Below are positions 7,828 to 14,243 of a stretch of 17,590 nt of DNA, piece after piece. Under the pieces are notes generated by a model, which saw only the letters and a list, made by a program, of their open reading frames with translations, was not told the DNA's origin and ran no database searches. This stretch comes from an uncultured Micrococcales bacterium (GTDB lineage: Bacteria > Actinomycetota > Actinomycetes > Actinomycetales > Microbacteriaceae): the NCBI GenBank assembly GCA_903893675.1, contig CAITNA010000065.1, forward strand, positions 1-17,590, in the 5' to 3' direction. Numbering within the stretch: the first letter of the stretch is position 1; each line of letters begins with the position of its first letter. A program made the position numbers and the translations under genes.

Positions 7828-8129
7828 AGCAGTTTTCCTTGGAACGATTTCCAGCAGGCGGTGTGAAAGTGGCGACGGCCATCGACTCCGCGGTGGGCAT
7901 CCCAGGCGACGATGTGACTCAGGCCCTTTTGAATGTTCACGTGGCAATGTGGGCAGACCCAGGTCTTGCCCTCTTCTGCATTCGCGCCAGACGATGACTG
8001 AACCGTGTATTCAACGCCGTTTTTGATTTCGGTTCGCTTCATGCCGCGCAGTGCGCGATCGAGGTCGAGCTCAACAGGCTCTTCGCGCTTTGCGCCTTTC
8101 GAGCGCTTAGGACGATTGCTGCGAGGCAC
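7824..8129 (-). CDS. Small basic protein with a putative zinc-binding CPHC...HTAC motif
   Basis: This 101-residue protein starts with a basic segment (PRSNRPKRSKGAKR). Its C-terminal half contains W-V-C-P-H-C (C59, C62) and H-F-H-T-A-C-W (H89, C92), a spacing that could bind one zinc ion. The histidines around SHIVAWDAHRG give it an HNH-like flavour, but I cannot assign it to a known nuclease family. I recall similar small proteins in related actinobacteria carrying uninformative names. The GTG start at 8129 overlaps the TAG of the upstream lytic-transglycosylase-like gene by one base (TAGTG). Its own TGA overlaps the TTG of the hydrolase downstream. This double coupling argues that it is a real gene. 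A nucleic-acid-binding role is a guess from the basic N-terminus and metal motif. Confidence 0.75.
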   Translation of the reverse strand: MPRSNRPKRSKGAKREEPVELDLDRALRGMKRTEIKNGVEYTVQSSSGANAEEGKTWVCPHCHVNIQKGLSHIVAWDAHRGVDGRRHFHTACWKSFQGKLL

Positions 8130-8779
8130 TAGTACCAACCGAATTTGTTGGAGTGAGCAAGAGCGCCGCAAGGAGCGCCGTAGCGGCCCTTGATGTAACT
8201 CAGACCCCAGTTGATTTGGGTGCGCGGGTTGGTTAGCCAGTCTTCGCCGGCAGAGGCCATCTTGGTGCCTGGCAGTGCCTGCGGAATTCCGTATGCGCCT
8301 GAACCCGAGTTGGTGGCGTTTACTCGCCAGTTAGATTCGCGATCCCAAAGGGTGACCAGGCACGAGTACTGGTCTGAGTCGTAGCCCATGCTCAGCAGCT
8401 GTGCGAGCGCGTATTGCTTCGAGGTGCCTGGGGCTGGCAGGTCGGCATTGGCAACAAAGAGCGCGCTGGCGTCGCTGCCGGTGACGATGTTGAAGCCGCC
8501 GCGGGCGAACGAGATGGTCTGGGTCGAGGCAAGACCGTAGCTCTGGGTTGGGTCTGACGAATCGAAGATCATCGAGGCCGAGGCGCTGACGATGGTTCCC
8601 GAGTATGGGTCAACCACCGATACCAGTGACCAGGCCACTACTGCGGCAAAGCCCCAGCCGGCCTTGACCGTGCGGCGGGTGAGCATTGGCAGAACGCTGC
8701 TGTGACGTGCCCAAAACGCGTGCATGCGCGGAAATGCGCGCTGCGAAAGCGTTGGTTTTTCGAGTACGTGTCTGCCCAT
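8129..8779 (-). CDS. Membrane-anchored lytic-transglycosylase-like (SLT fold) protein
   Basis: The 216-residue protein has a basic N-terminal stretch of about 40 residues, a single hydrophobic anchor or uncleaved signal (about 41-57), a low-complexity outer linker, and a C-terminal lysozyme-like domain (about 122-216). That domain contains the catalytic-glutamate context LWDRESNW (E148), then GAYGIPQALPG (about 161-171), INWGLSYIKGRYG and the usual actinobacterial ending with a Trp and Tyr. C140 and C204 could form a disulfide. Such proteins cleave peptidoglycan glycan strands outside the membrane. The ATG at 8779 is preceded by AGGA. An upstream palindrome and candidate promoter sit in the 52-base gap to the nuclease gene. 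It heads a coupled set with the small zinc protein and the hydrolase. Confidence 0.87.
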   Translation of the reverse strand: MGRHVLEKPTLSQRAFPRMHAFWARHSSVLPMLTRRTVKAGWGFAAVVAWSLVSVVDPYSGTIVSASASMIFDSSDPTQSYGLASTQTISFARGGFNIVTGSDASALFVANADLPAPGTSKQYALAQLLSMGYDSDQYSCLVTLWDRESNWRVNATNSGSGAYGIPQALPGTKMASAGEDWLTNPRTQINWGLSYIKGRYGAPCGALAHSNKFGWY

Positions 8780-8794
8780 TGGAGTCCTGAAGCC

Positions 8795-8824
8795 AGTTTA
8801 ACCGCGGGTTAACACCCCCGACAA
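8795..8824 (-). promoter_or_regulatory. Candidate promoter with a palindromic operator for the SLT-like gene
   Basis: On the minus strand, TTGTCG (8819-8824) and TAAACT (8795-8800) are separated by 18 bases; each matches four of six positions of the -35 and -10 consensus. Between and overlapping them is the perfect inverted repeat TTAACC-GCG-GGTTAA (8798-8812). No T-run follows, so it looks like an operator rather than a terminator for the upstream nuclease gene. The leader would be only about ten bases. Confidence 0.35.
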
Positions 8825-8831
8825 GGCTAAA

Positions 8832-9560
8832 TCAGCGGGTAGGCAGCAACTGGGATGGGCAACCAGCCAAAACCGCCTGCATTGCCGACTTTTCGGCGCT
8901 TGTGACCCACAGGTGATACTTGCGCTTCACCGCTATCTGGCGGGCCACATAGCTGCACCTGAAGCCCGCTCGCGGCGGCAACCAGGCCGAGGCATCCGAG
9001 TCGCTCTTGGCCTCGTTAGTCGGGCCATCGACGGCAAGCAGGTTTAGCGGGTCGTTATAGAGGCTGTAGCGGTTGGTTGCCGAGATCGACTGGGCACCGG
9101 TCATCCAAGCGTTTGAAAGCGGCACGACGTGGTCAATTTGCACGGCGAGCGAGGTCTGAACCCCGCGCACAAAGTGAATCACCTTGCCGGTGTACGGGTC
9201 GTTTAGAGTGCCGGTTGCAACCTCGCAACTTGCTCCCGAGCGCCAGGTCACCGCGCTGAGGTCGCGCTGAAGAATGTAGTTTCGGGTGTCGCACGAGCCG
9301 ATCTTGCCCCAGCCATCGCTGAACTGAGCGCGGGCATAACCCGCGTGGGATGCCCATGGCTGAACTTTGAGGCTGGCAAGCGCCGCGCTGGCCTTAGTTG
9401 CGGTTGCGGCCTGTGCGATTTGAGAATTGCCGAGAGTGCCAGCAGAGCCGAGGGCGACAAGAGTCAGCGCTGCAACCAGCGCTAGTGACCTACGAGTTGC
9501 GTTCGATGTGGAGAATTTGAATGACACGATCGATGAACGCATCCACTTGGTTTTCTGCAT
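8832..9560 (-). CDS. Secreted HNH-family (DUF1524/GmrSD C-terminal type) nuclease
   Basis: The 242-residue protein has a long n-region with T-R-R-S-L-A (R23-R24), a hydrophobic core and a cleavage site near AQAA (about residue 51), which fits a signal peptide and possibly a Tat signal. The mature part carries QIDHVVPLSNAW (D143-H144), LYNDPLNLLAVDG and TNEAKSD, the pattern of secreted DUF1524-type HNH nucleases. Four cysteines (C90, C112, C202, C234) could form two disulfides, as expected outside the cell. ATG at 9560 was chosen because GAGGGG lies five bases upstream; GTG at 9566, ATG at 9542 and GTG at 9527 are alternatives. Every usable start lies inside the preceding DivIVA-repeat gene, giving a 71-base overlap here. 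A role in degrading extracellular DNA for nutrients or uptake is inferred. Confidence 0.83.
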   Translation of the reverse strand: MQKTKWMRSSIVSFKFSTSNATRRSLALVAALTLVALGSAGTLGNSQIAQAATATKASAALASLKVQPWASHAGYARAQFSDGWGKIGSCDTRNYILQRDLSAVTWRSGASCEVATGTLNDPYTGKVIHFVRGVQTSLAVQIDHVVPLSNAWMTGAQSISATNRYSLYNDPLNLLAVDGPTNEAKSDSDASAWLPPRAGFRCSYVARQIAVKRKYHLWVTSAEKSAMQAVLAGCPSQLLPTR

Positions 9561-10041
9561 AGCCACCCCTCTGCGCAGTGAACACCGTGCGACGAACCTC
9601 AGCCATAAGCAGCTGCTCGTTGTTCACCAGGTGTTCGAGAATCAAATTGCAAAGCTTGTCGACCTGCTTGCGGCTGTAACCGCGCGATGGCCACTTGCTT
9701 CGCGAAAAGCGCTTGCCCTTTGGGCGGTCGAGTCGTCCACGAACCAGTTCGGTGACTCGCTCGAGCTGGTCTTCAATTGCGAAGTTTCCGCGCTGTTCGC
9801 GCTTGCGGGCGAGCTCGTGGTCGGCAAGTGCATCCTCGATGCGATCTAGAGCTGCGTCAACCTTGTCGACTTCATAGCCACCTTTAACCATGTCGAATTC
9901 GGTCTCGCGAATTCGGTCGGCGGTCAGCATGTGACCTTCTGGATGCTCGTACTGCTGGCGGGCCATCTCGATGAAGGCGTCGACCTGCTCAGGCTGGTAG
10001 CCGAGCTTCGACTTTGCGGTTAGCGGGAACTGATTTGGCAC
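9490..10041 (-). CDS. DivIVA-domain repeat protein with four GYxxxxVD motifs
   Basis: The 183-residue protein contains four copies of the short DivIVA (DivI1A) motif: GYQPEQVD (14-21), GYEVDKVD (55-62), GYSRKQVD (121-128) and GYAENQVD (160-167). Each has an aromatic residue some 5-11 positions before it and a helix after it. Motifs 1-2 are 41 residues apart and 3-4 are 39 apart, separated by a basic linker (about 80-115, ending in RLDRPKGKRFSRSKW). The protein thus looks like a duplicated two-motif unit. I recall a family of actinobacterial DivIVA-repeat proteins; no function is established to my knowledge. It lacks the long coiled coil of true DivIVA/Wag31. GTG at 10041 is the start, 34 bases after cdsA. 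The last 23 codons overlap the secreted nuclease gene in another frame. Confidence 0.82.
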   Translation of the reverse strand: MPNQFPLTAKSKLGYQPEQVDAFIEMARQQYEHPEGHMLTADRIRETEFDMVKGGYEVDKVDAALDRIEDALADHELARKREQRGNFAIEDQLERVTELVRGRLDRPKGKRFSRSKWPSRGYSRKQVDKLCNLILEHLVNNEQLLMAEVRRTVFTAQRGGYAENQVDAFIDRVIQILHIERNS

Positions 10042-10075
10042 TGGGCTATTCTCTCAGGCGATGTTGCGATTGCGG

Positions 10076-10933
10076 CTAAAGCGGGAAGAACACGGTCGCG
10101 ATTGCATAGGCAACCAGCGCCGAAGGAAGAATCGAGTCGAGGCGGTCCATCACTCCACCGTGGCCAGGCAGAATCGAGCTCATGTCTTTGACGCCGAGGT
10201 CGCGTTTGATCATCGACTCTGCGAGGTCGCCGAACACGGCAGTCAGGGTCATTGCTGCGGCAATCACCACACCCCACCACCAGTCAATGTGCAGCCAGAA
10301 GACTGCCGAAGCAATCGCGGCAACTAACCCTGCGACGATCGAGGCCATCAAGCCCTCGATGCTCTTCTTTGGGCTAACCCCTGGTGCCAACTTGTGGCGA
10401 CCAAGCTTGCGCCCAACCAAGTAACCAAAGGTGTCGACCATCGAAACCGTCAGCACGAAGGTGAGCACCCACCACTGGCCGTCGTGCGGGCGACGAAGCA
10501 ACATCACGGCGAACGAGCAGGTCAACGGCAGGTATGCCACCACAAAGATGGCCGCGGCGAAATCGCGAAGAGTGTGAACCACGCGCTGCATCGGTGCCTC
10601 GCGTCGTTCCCACAGGATGTGCACCAAGCGCCAAATAATCAGTGCGCCGGTGATCGCCAAAGAGGTCAGCCACTGAGCCTTGTGACCCCAGAAGTAGGTA
10701 GCCGGCATGATCAGGAACGAACCGACCACCGATGGAACACGAGGCACATACCAGCCTGCGGTGCGAAGGGCCGTTGATAGTTCCCAGGCACCTGCCGCAC
10801 AAGCGACGGCAGCTAGCGCCATAAACAGGAAGCCATTGAAAGTCAAAATTGTTGCGAGGAACACTCCGCCAATCAGCAACCCAACGGTTATTGACTGCGA
10901 AAAATTGCGCCCCTCGGGCTTGGGGTTGCTCAA
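10076..10933 (-). CDS. cdsA: Phosphatidate cytidylyltransferase (CDP-diglyceride synthase)
   Basis: The 285-residue integral membrane enzyme makes CDP-diacylglycerol from phosphatidate and CTP, the branch point for phospholipids including phosphatidylinositol in actinobacteria. Several hydrophobic segments (about 15-55, 68-105, 125-147, 155-175, 195-232, 266-284) surround the conserved blocks DTFGYLVGRKLG (from D167), SPKKSIEG (187-194) and the CDS signature from E239 to S267, with KRDLGVKD and LPGHGGVMDRLDS. The TTG start at 10933 directly abuts the frr stop codon with no intervening base, and the gene lies in the widespread pyrH-frr-cdsA order. The hydrophilic N-terminus of about 12 residues is normal in length. 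Confidence 0.95.
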   Translation of the reverse strand: MSNPKPEGRNFSQSITVGLLIGGVFLATILTFNGFLFMALAAVACAAGAWELSTALRTAGWYVPRVPSVVGSFLIMPATYFWGHKAQWLTSLAITGALIIWRLVHILWERREAPMQRVVHTLRDFAAAIFVVAYLPLTCSFAVMLLRRPHDGQWWVLTFVLTVSMVDTFGYLVGRKLGRHKLAPGVSPKKSIEGLMASIVAGLVAAIASAVFWLHIDWWWGVVIAAAMTLTAVFGDLAESMIKRDLGVKDMSSILPGHGGVMDRLDSILPSALVAYAIATVFFPL

Positions 10934-11494
10934 CTAAACCTCGAGCAGCTCTGCTTCTTTGCGCTTGAGCGCTTCGTCGATCGCATCGACGTGAGTCTTA
11001 GTTGCGGCGTCGAGGTCCTTCTCGGCGCGAGCGATGTCGTCGTCGCCGGCAAGGCCATCCTTCTTCAAAGCAGCGAGGTCATCGTTGCCTTTGCGACGGA
11101 TGTTACGAATCGCAACGCGTGCATCCTCGGCCTTTGACTTGGCAAGCTTCACGTATTCCTTGCGACGCTCTTCGGTTAGGTCAGGAAGGGTGACGCGCAC
11201 CATGTTTCCATCGTTCTGGGGGTTCGCATCCAAGTTTGGCATTTCGCGAAGCGCCTGCTCAATCGCCTTCAGTGCACCCTTGTCATAAGGGGTGATGATG
11301 ATGGTGCGAGCCTCTGGGTTCGCGATCTGGCCGAGCTGCGCTAGCGGAGTCGGGGTGCCGTAGTAGTCGACCATGACCTTCTGGAACAGCTGTGGGTTAG
11401 CGCGACCGGTGCGAATGGTGCCGAAGTCTTCTTTGGCCGAATCGATGGCCTTGTTCATCTTGTCGTTTGCGGTTGCAAGAATTTCTGAAATCAT
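10934..11494 (-). CDS. frr: Ribosome recycling factor
   Basis: The 186-residue protein matches ribosome recycling factor over its full length (usually 185). It splits post-termination 70S complexes together with EF-G. Characteristic stretches include FGTIRTGRANP (about 24-34), the YYGTPTPLAQL segment of the small domain, TIIITPYDK, and the long C-terminal helix with DLTEERRKEYVKLAK and ARVAIRNIRRKGND. The ATG at 11494 has AAGGA as ribosome binding site, and the pyrH stop TAA overlaps that site by two bases; the gap is nine bases. Coupled expression with pyrH and cdsA is therefore likely. Confidence 0.97.
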   Translation of the reverse strand: MISEILATANDKMNKAIDSAKEDFGTIRTGRANPQLFQKVMVDYYGTPTPLAQLGQIANPEARTIIITPYDKGALKAIEQALREMPNLDANPQNDGNMVRVTLPDLTEERRKEYVKLAKSKAEDARVAIRNIRRKGNDDLAALKKDGLAGDDDIARAEKDLDAATKTHVDAIDEALKRKEAELLEV

Positions 11495-11503
11495 TTGTTT
11501 TCC

Positions 11504-12214
11504 TTAGGCACTAACCAGGGTGCCGATTTTCTTTCCCTTGATGGCATCAGTTACGTTGCTCTTGCCCTGCATGCCGAAGACGCGCATCGGCATCTTGTTG
11601 TCCATGCAGAGGCTGAACGCGGTTGCGTCGACAACCTTCAAACCTTTGATGAGCGCCTCCTGGTAAGTCAGCGTCTCAAGCTTCTTGGCGTTCGAGTCCT
11701 TCTTCGGGTCGGCCGAGTAGACGCCGTCGACGCCGTTCTTGGCAACCAAAACCTCATCGGCGTGAATCTCGAGTGCACGCTGAGCGGCCACGGTGTCTGT
11801 TGAGAAGTATGGAAGACCCGCGCCGGCACCGAAGATCACGACGCGACCCTTTTCGAGGTGGCGGATTGCGCGAAGTGGAATGTAAGGCTCGGTCACCTGC
11901 GACATGGTGATTGCGCTCTGCACGCGAGTGTCAACGCCGGCCTGCTCAAGGAAGTCCTGGAGTGCGAGGGCGTTCATCACGGTGCCGAGCATTCCCATGT
12001 AGTCGGCGCGACCGCGGTCCATGCCGCGCTGCGAGAGCTCTGCTCCCCTGAAGAAGTTTCCGCCACCGACAACGATCGCGACCTCGGCGCTCTTCGCGCC
12101 CTCTGCGATCTCGGCTGCCATCTCGGCAACTACATCTGGGTTCACTCCCAGGCTGCCAGCACCAAATGCCTCGCCCGAAAGTTTGAGTAGAACGCGTCGC
12201 TTTTTACCCGGCAT
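11504..12214 (-). CDS. pyrH: UMP kinase
   Basis: The 236-residue protein is a bacterial UMP kinase of the amino-acid-kinase fold, which phosphorylates UMP to UDP with ATP. Visible landmarks are the N-terminal VLLKLSGEAFG, the glycine-rich VVGGGNFFRG, RADYMGMLGTVMNALAL, the acceptor-site region SQVTEPYIPLRAIRHL, FGAGAGLPYFSTDTVAAQRA and VDGVYSADPKKD. The ATG at 12214 follows a strong site (GGGAGGG, three to four bases upstream). The gene begins after the rpsB-tsf terminator, so it should have its own promoter; a weak -10-like TAGGAT lies at 12247-12252 on the minus strand, without a convincing -35. It heads the pyrH-frr-cdsA transcription unit. Confidence 0.97.
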   Translation of the reverse strand: MPGKKRRVLLKLSGEAFGAGSLGVNPDVVAEMAAEIAEGAKSAEVAIVVGGGNFFRGAELSQRGMDRGRADYMGMLGTVMNALALQDFLEQAGVDTRVQSAITMSQVTEPYIPLRAIRHLEKGRVVIFGAGAGLPYFSTDTVAAQRALEIHADEVLVAKNGVDGVYSADPKKDSNAKKLETLTYQEALIKGLKVVDATAFSLCMDNKMPMRVFGMQGKSNVTDAIKGKKIGTLVSA

Positions 12215-12263
12215 TTGCCCTCCCAGACTGGTGGTTTCCTCTGTCTATCCTAGGCCGATAGCG

Positions 12264-12292
12264 AAAAGGGCCCGGTCAACAGACCGAGCCCT
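12264..12292 (-). terminator. Intrinsic terminator of rpsB-tsf
   Basis: On the minus strand the arms AGGGCTCGGTC and GACCGGGCCCT form an 11-pair stem (one G-U wobble) around the loop TGTT. A run of four T follows. It lies 17 bases past the tsf stop and 49 bases before pyrH. Confidence 0.85.
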
Positions 12293-12309
12293 CTTCGATG
12301 ATTTTCGAA

Positions 12310-13134
12310 CTATGCGCCTACGCGGATTCGGCCGAAGCCTGAAACGGTAACGCCTGCGTTCTCGAGAACCTTGCCAACTGTCTGCTTTGAGTCCTTGGCG
12401 AAGTCCTGGTCGAGAAGCACGTTCTCCTTGAAGTATCCGACGAGGCGGCCTTCAACGATCTTGGTGAGTGCAGCCTCAGGCTTGCCCTCGTTGCGTGCGG
12501 TCTCCTCGGCGATTCGACGCTCGGTTGCGATAACCTCTGCGTCGATCTCGTCGCGGCTAAGCGCGGTTGGCGAGTAAGCGGCGATGTGCACTGCTACGTC
12601 GTGAGCGGTTGCGTCATCTGCGCCCGAGTAAGCGACCAAAACACCAACCTGTGGTGGGAGGTCCTTGCTGGTGCGGTGCAGGTAAGCGTCAACCTTGTCA
12701 CCCTCGACAACAACGAGCTTGCGAAGTTCAACCTTCTCGCCCATGATTGCTGCCTCGTCGGTGATTGCGTCAGCAACGGTCTTGCCGTTGACGCTTGCAC
12801 CCAGTGCTGCCTCAACGGTCTTCGCGCCTGCTGCAACAACTGCGTCAGCGATGTTCTCGGCAAGAGCCACGAACTTGTCAGCCTTAGCAACGAAGTCGGT
12901 CTCGCAAGCGAGCTCGATCATGTAGCCGGTGCCACCTGCAACGCGGGCAACAACCAAACCGTTGGTGGTGGTGCGACCCTCGCGCTTGGTAACGCCCTTC
13001 AGACCCTTCAGGCGTAGAACCTCGAGAGCCTTGTCGACGTCGCCGCCGGCCTCATCGAGGGCTGCCTTGCAGTCCATCATTCCTGCGCCCGACTTGTCGC
13101 GGAGCGCCTTTACGTCTGCTGCGGTGTATGACAT
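12310..13134 (-). CDS. tsf: Translation elongation factor Ts
   Basis: The 274-residue product is EF-Ts, the nucleotide exchange factor for EF-Tu. The N-terminal UBA-like domain (about 1-45, with VKALRDKSGAGMMDCKAALDEAGGDVDKA) and the core domain with the conserved CETDFVAK (T79-D80-F81, which contacts EF-Tu) are complete, followed by the second core subdomain and a short C-terminal module. The ATG at 13134 overlaps the rpsB stop codon by one base (TAATG), with GAGGAAGC upstream inside rpsB, so translation is probably coupled. A strong intrinsic terminator lies directly downstream. Confidence 0.98.
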   Translation of the reverse strand: MSYTAADVKALRDKSGAGMMDCKAALDEAGGDVDKALEVLRLKGLKGVTKREGRTTTNGLVVARVAGGTGYMIELACETDFVAKADKFVALAENIADAVVAAGAKTVEAALGASVNGKTVADAITDEAAIMGEKVELRKLVVVEGDKVDAYLHRTSKDLPPQVGVLVAYSGADDATAHDVAVHIAAYSPTALSRDEIDAEVIATERRIAEETARNEGKPEAALTKIVEGRLVGYFKENVLLDQDFAKDSKQTVGKVLENAGVTVSGFGRIRVGA

Positions 13135-13946
13135 TAGTTAGCTTCCTCTGCTGCTGGTGGGGCTGCTTCTGCAACTGGTGCTGCTGCGGCTGCGCTCTGC
13201 TCAAGCAGTTCGCGCTCCCACTCAGCCAGTGGCTCTGCTGCCTCTTCTGGCTTCGAGTGACGTGCAATCAGACCTTCGGCAACAGCATCCGCGATAACGC
13301 GAGTGAGCAGCTGAACCGAACGAATTGCGTCGTCGTTGCCAGGGATTCCGTAAGTGACCTCGTCTGGGTCACAGTTGGTGTCGAGAACACCGATAACCGG
13401 GATGCCAAGCTTCTTGGCCTCAGTGATCGCGAGGTGTTCCTTGTTGGTGTCTACAACCCAGATTGCCGAAGGGGTCTTGGTCACAGTGCGGATACCGCCG
13501 AGTGACTTCTCAAGCTTGTCCTTCTCGCGGCGAAGGATCAAAAGTTCCTTCTTGGTGAGACCGGTCTTGGTGGCACCCGAGAAGTCCATGACTTCGAGTT
13601 CCTTGAGGCGTGCAAGACGCTTCTGGATGGTGCCGAAGTTGGTGAGCAATCCACCCAACCAACGCTGGTTGATGTAAGGCTGACCAACGCGCATTGCCTC
13701 AGAAGCGATTGCTTCCTGTGCCTGCTTCTTGGTGCCTACGAACAGAATCGATCCACCGTGCGCAACGGTCTCCTTGACGAAGTCATATGCCTTGTCAATG
13801 TGAGTGAGCGACTTCTGAAGGTCGATGATGTAGATGCCCGAACGGTCGGTCAAAATGAAGCGACGCATCTTCGGGTTCCAGCGACGAGTCTGGTGTCCGA
13901 AGTGGACACCTGCATCGAGCAGCTGGCGGACAGTTACGACTGCCAT
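13134..13946 (-). CDS. rpsB: 30S ribosomal protein S2
   Basis: The 270-residue protein is ribosomal protein S2 over residues 1-230 (TVRQLLDAGVHFGHQTRRWNPKM, FVGTKKQAQEAI, QRWLGGLLTNF, and the VIGVLDTNCDPDEVTYGIPGNDDA region near 190). The last 40 residues form a low-complexity Ala/Glu/Pro-rich tail, a common actinobacterial feature that makes it longer than the E. coli protein (241 residues). The ATG at 13946 follows a strong site (AAAGGAG). The gene is first in the rpsB-tsf operon and has a long 5' leader with stable-looking hairpins, which in other bacteria is where S2 represses its own operon. Confidence 0.98.
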   Translation of the reverse strand: MAVVTVRQLLDAGVHFGHQTRRWNPKMRRFILTDRSGIYIIDLQKSLTHIDKAYDFVKETVAHGGSILFVGTKKQAQEAIASEAMRVGQPYINQRWLGGLLTNFGTIQKRLARLKELEVMDFSGATKTGLTKKELLILRREKDKLEKSLGGIRTVTKTPSAIWVVDTNKEHLAITEAKKLGIPVIGVLDTNCDPDEVTYGIPGNDDAIRSVQLLTRVIADAVAEGLIARHSKPEEAAEPLAEWERELLEQSAAAAAPVAEAAPPAAEEAN

Positions 13947-13958
13947 GTTTCTCCTTTT

Positions 13959-13976
13959 GGACGCACGAATGCATCC
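13959..13976 (-). other. UUCG-tetraloop hairpin just upstream of the rpsB ribosome binding site
   Basis: On the minus strand GGATGCA-TTCG-TGCGTCC forms seven pairs, one of them G-U, around a UUCG loop. The sequence AAAAGGAG follows immediately, so the stem ends only a few bases before the ribosome binding site. It could modulate translation or protect the message. Confidence 0.6.
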
Positions 13977-14005
13977 TTCAGTTAATTGCGATCAGACGGT
14001 TGTCA

Positions 14006-14034
14006 GTCGCACCTGGTGTCGCATCGAAGTCGCA
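14006..14034 (-). repeat. Three TGCGAC copies spaced 11-12 bases apart in the rpsB leader
   Basis: The hexamer TGCGAC (GTCGCA on the plus strand) occurs at 14006-14011, 14018-14023 and 14029-14034. The last two copies are part of a ten-base direct repeat GTCGCATCGA (14018-14027, 14029-14038). Spacing is close to one DNA helical turn. No function is known to me. Confidence 0.5.
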
Positions 14035-14048
14035 TCGATTTCTCGATG
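14033..14048 (-). other. GAAA-tetraloop hairpin in the rpsB leader
   Basis: On the minus strand CATCGA-GAAA-TCGATG forms six perfect pairs capped by a GNRA-type loop, typical of a stable RNA hairpin or a tertiary-contact element. Confidence 0.5.
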
Positions 14049-14142
14049 ACTGAAGAACTCGGATGTTGGTCAACACGCGAAGTCGGCACAGCAAAAGAAA
14101 GGTCTCAAAAAGAGGGTTCTTCAGCGGATGCCGCTACAAGCA

Positions 14143-14151
14143 AGCATAACA
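14143..14151 (-). promoter_or_regulatory. Candidate extended -10 promoter element for rpsB-tsf
   Basis: On the minus strand TGTTATGCT fits the extended form TG-n-TATGCT (four of six -10 positions). No good -35 is present at 16-18 bases, which extended -10 promoters tolerate. It is the best candidate I see upstream of rpsB. Confidence 0.35.
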
Positions 14152-14243
14152 GCGGGCTTCAGGCCTGCGCCATAGTGAATCCCGCCAATCTCAAGCGATT
14201 CAGAGGTGCTGGCAATTTCATACAGGGATGCTCGACCAAGCAG

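Larger units (their letters stand above)
13947..14136 (-). promoter_or_regulatory. rpsB 5' leader region (no gene), probably structured RNA
   Basis: If transcription starts about seven bases past the extended -10 near 14143, the rpsB message has a leader of about 190 bases. It contains a seven-pair UUCG hairpin next to the ribosome binding site and a six-pair GAAA hairpin further upstream. Between them lies a weaker interrupted stem (GCGA...TCGC with GAC...GTC inside). I find no protein-coding gene in this gap. Autoregulation by S2 is known for rpsB-tsf in E. coli; its application here is inference. Confidence 0.45.

Noticed and set aside
7828..7947. Longer N-terminus for the alpha/beta hydrolase (start at 7947)
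   Set aside because: The extra 40 residues are Arg/Pro/Ser-rich and lie entirely over the upstream gene in another frame; the TTG at 7827 with its TTGA overlap and AAGGA site is more convincing.
8832..9560. HNH nuclease as part of a restriction or other defence system (GmrSD type)
   Set aside because: It carries a signal peptide and no partner DUF262/GmrS domain or methyltransferase lies nearby, so an extracellular nuclease is more likely.
13128..13505. Open frame on the plus strand with a Cys/Trp/Leu-rich beginning, antisense to rpsB
   Set aside because: It is a complement of the Ala/Glu-rich S2 tail; the odd composition is explained by that low-complexity tail, and no ribosome binding site is visible.
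14125..14136. AGCGG-ATG-CCGCT inverted repeat considered as a terminator
   Set aside because: Five pairs with a three-base loop and no adjacent T-run in either direction.
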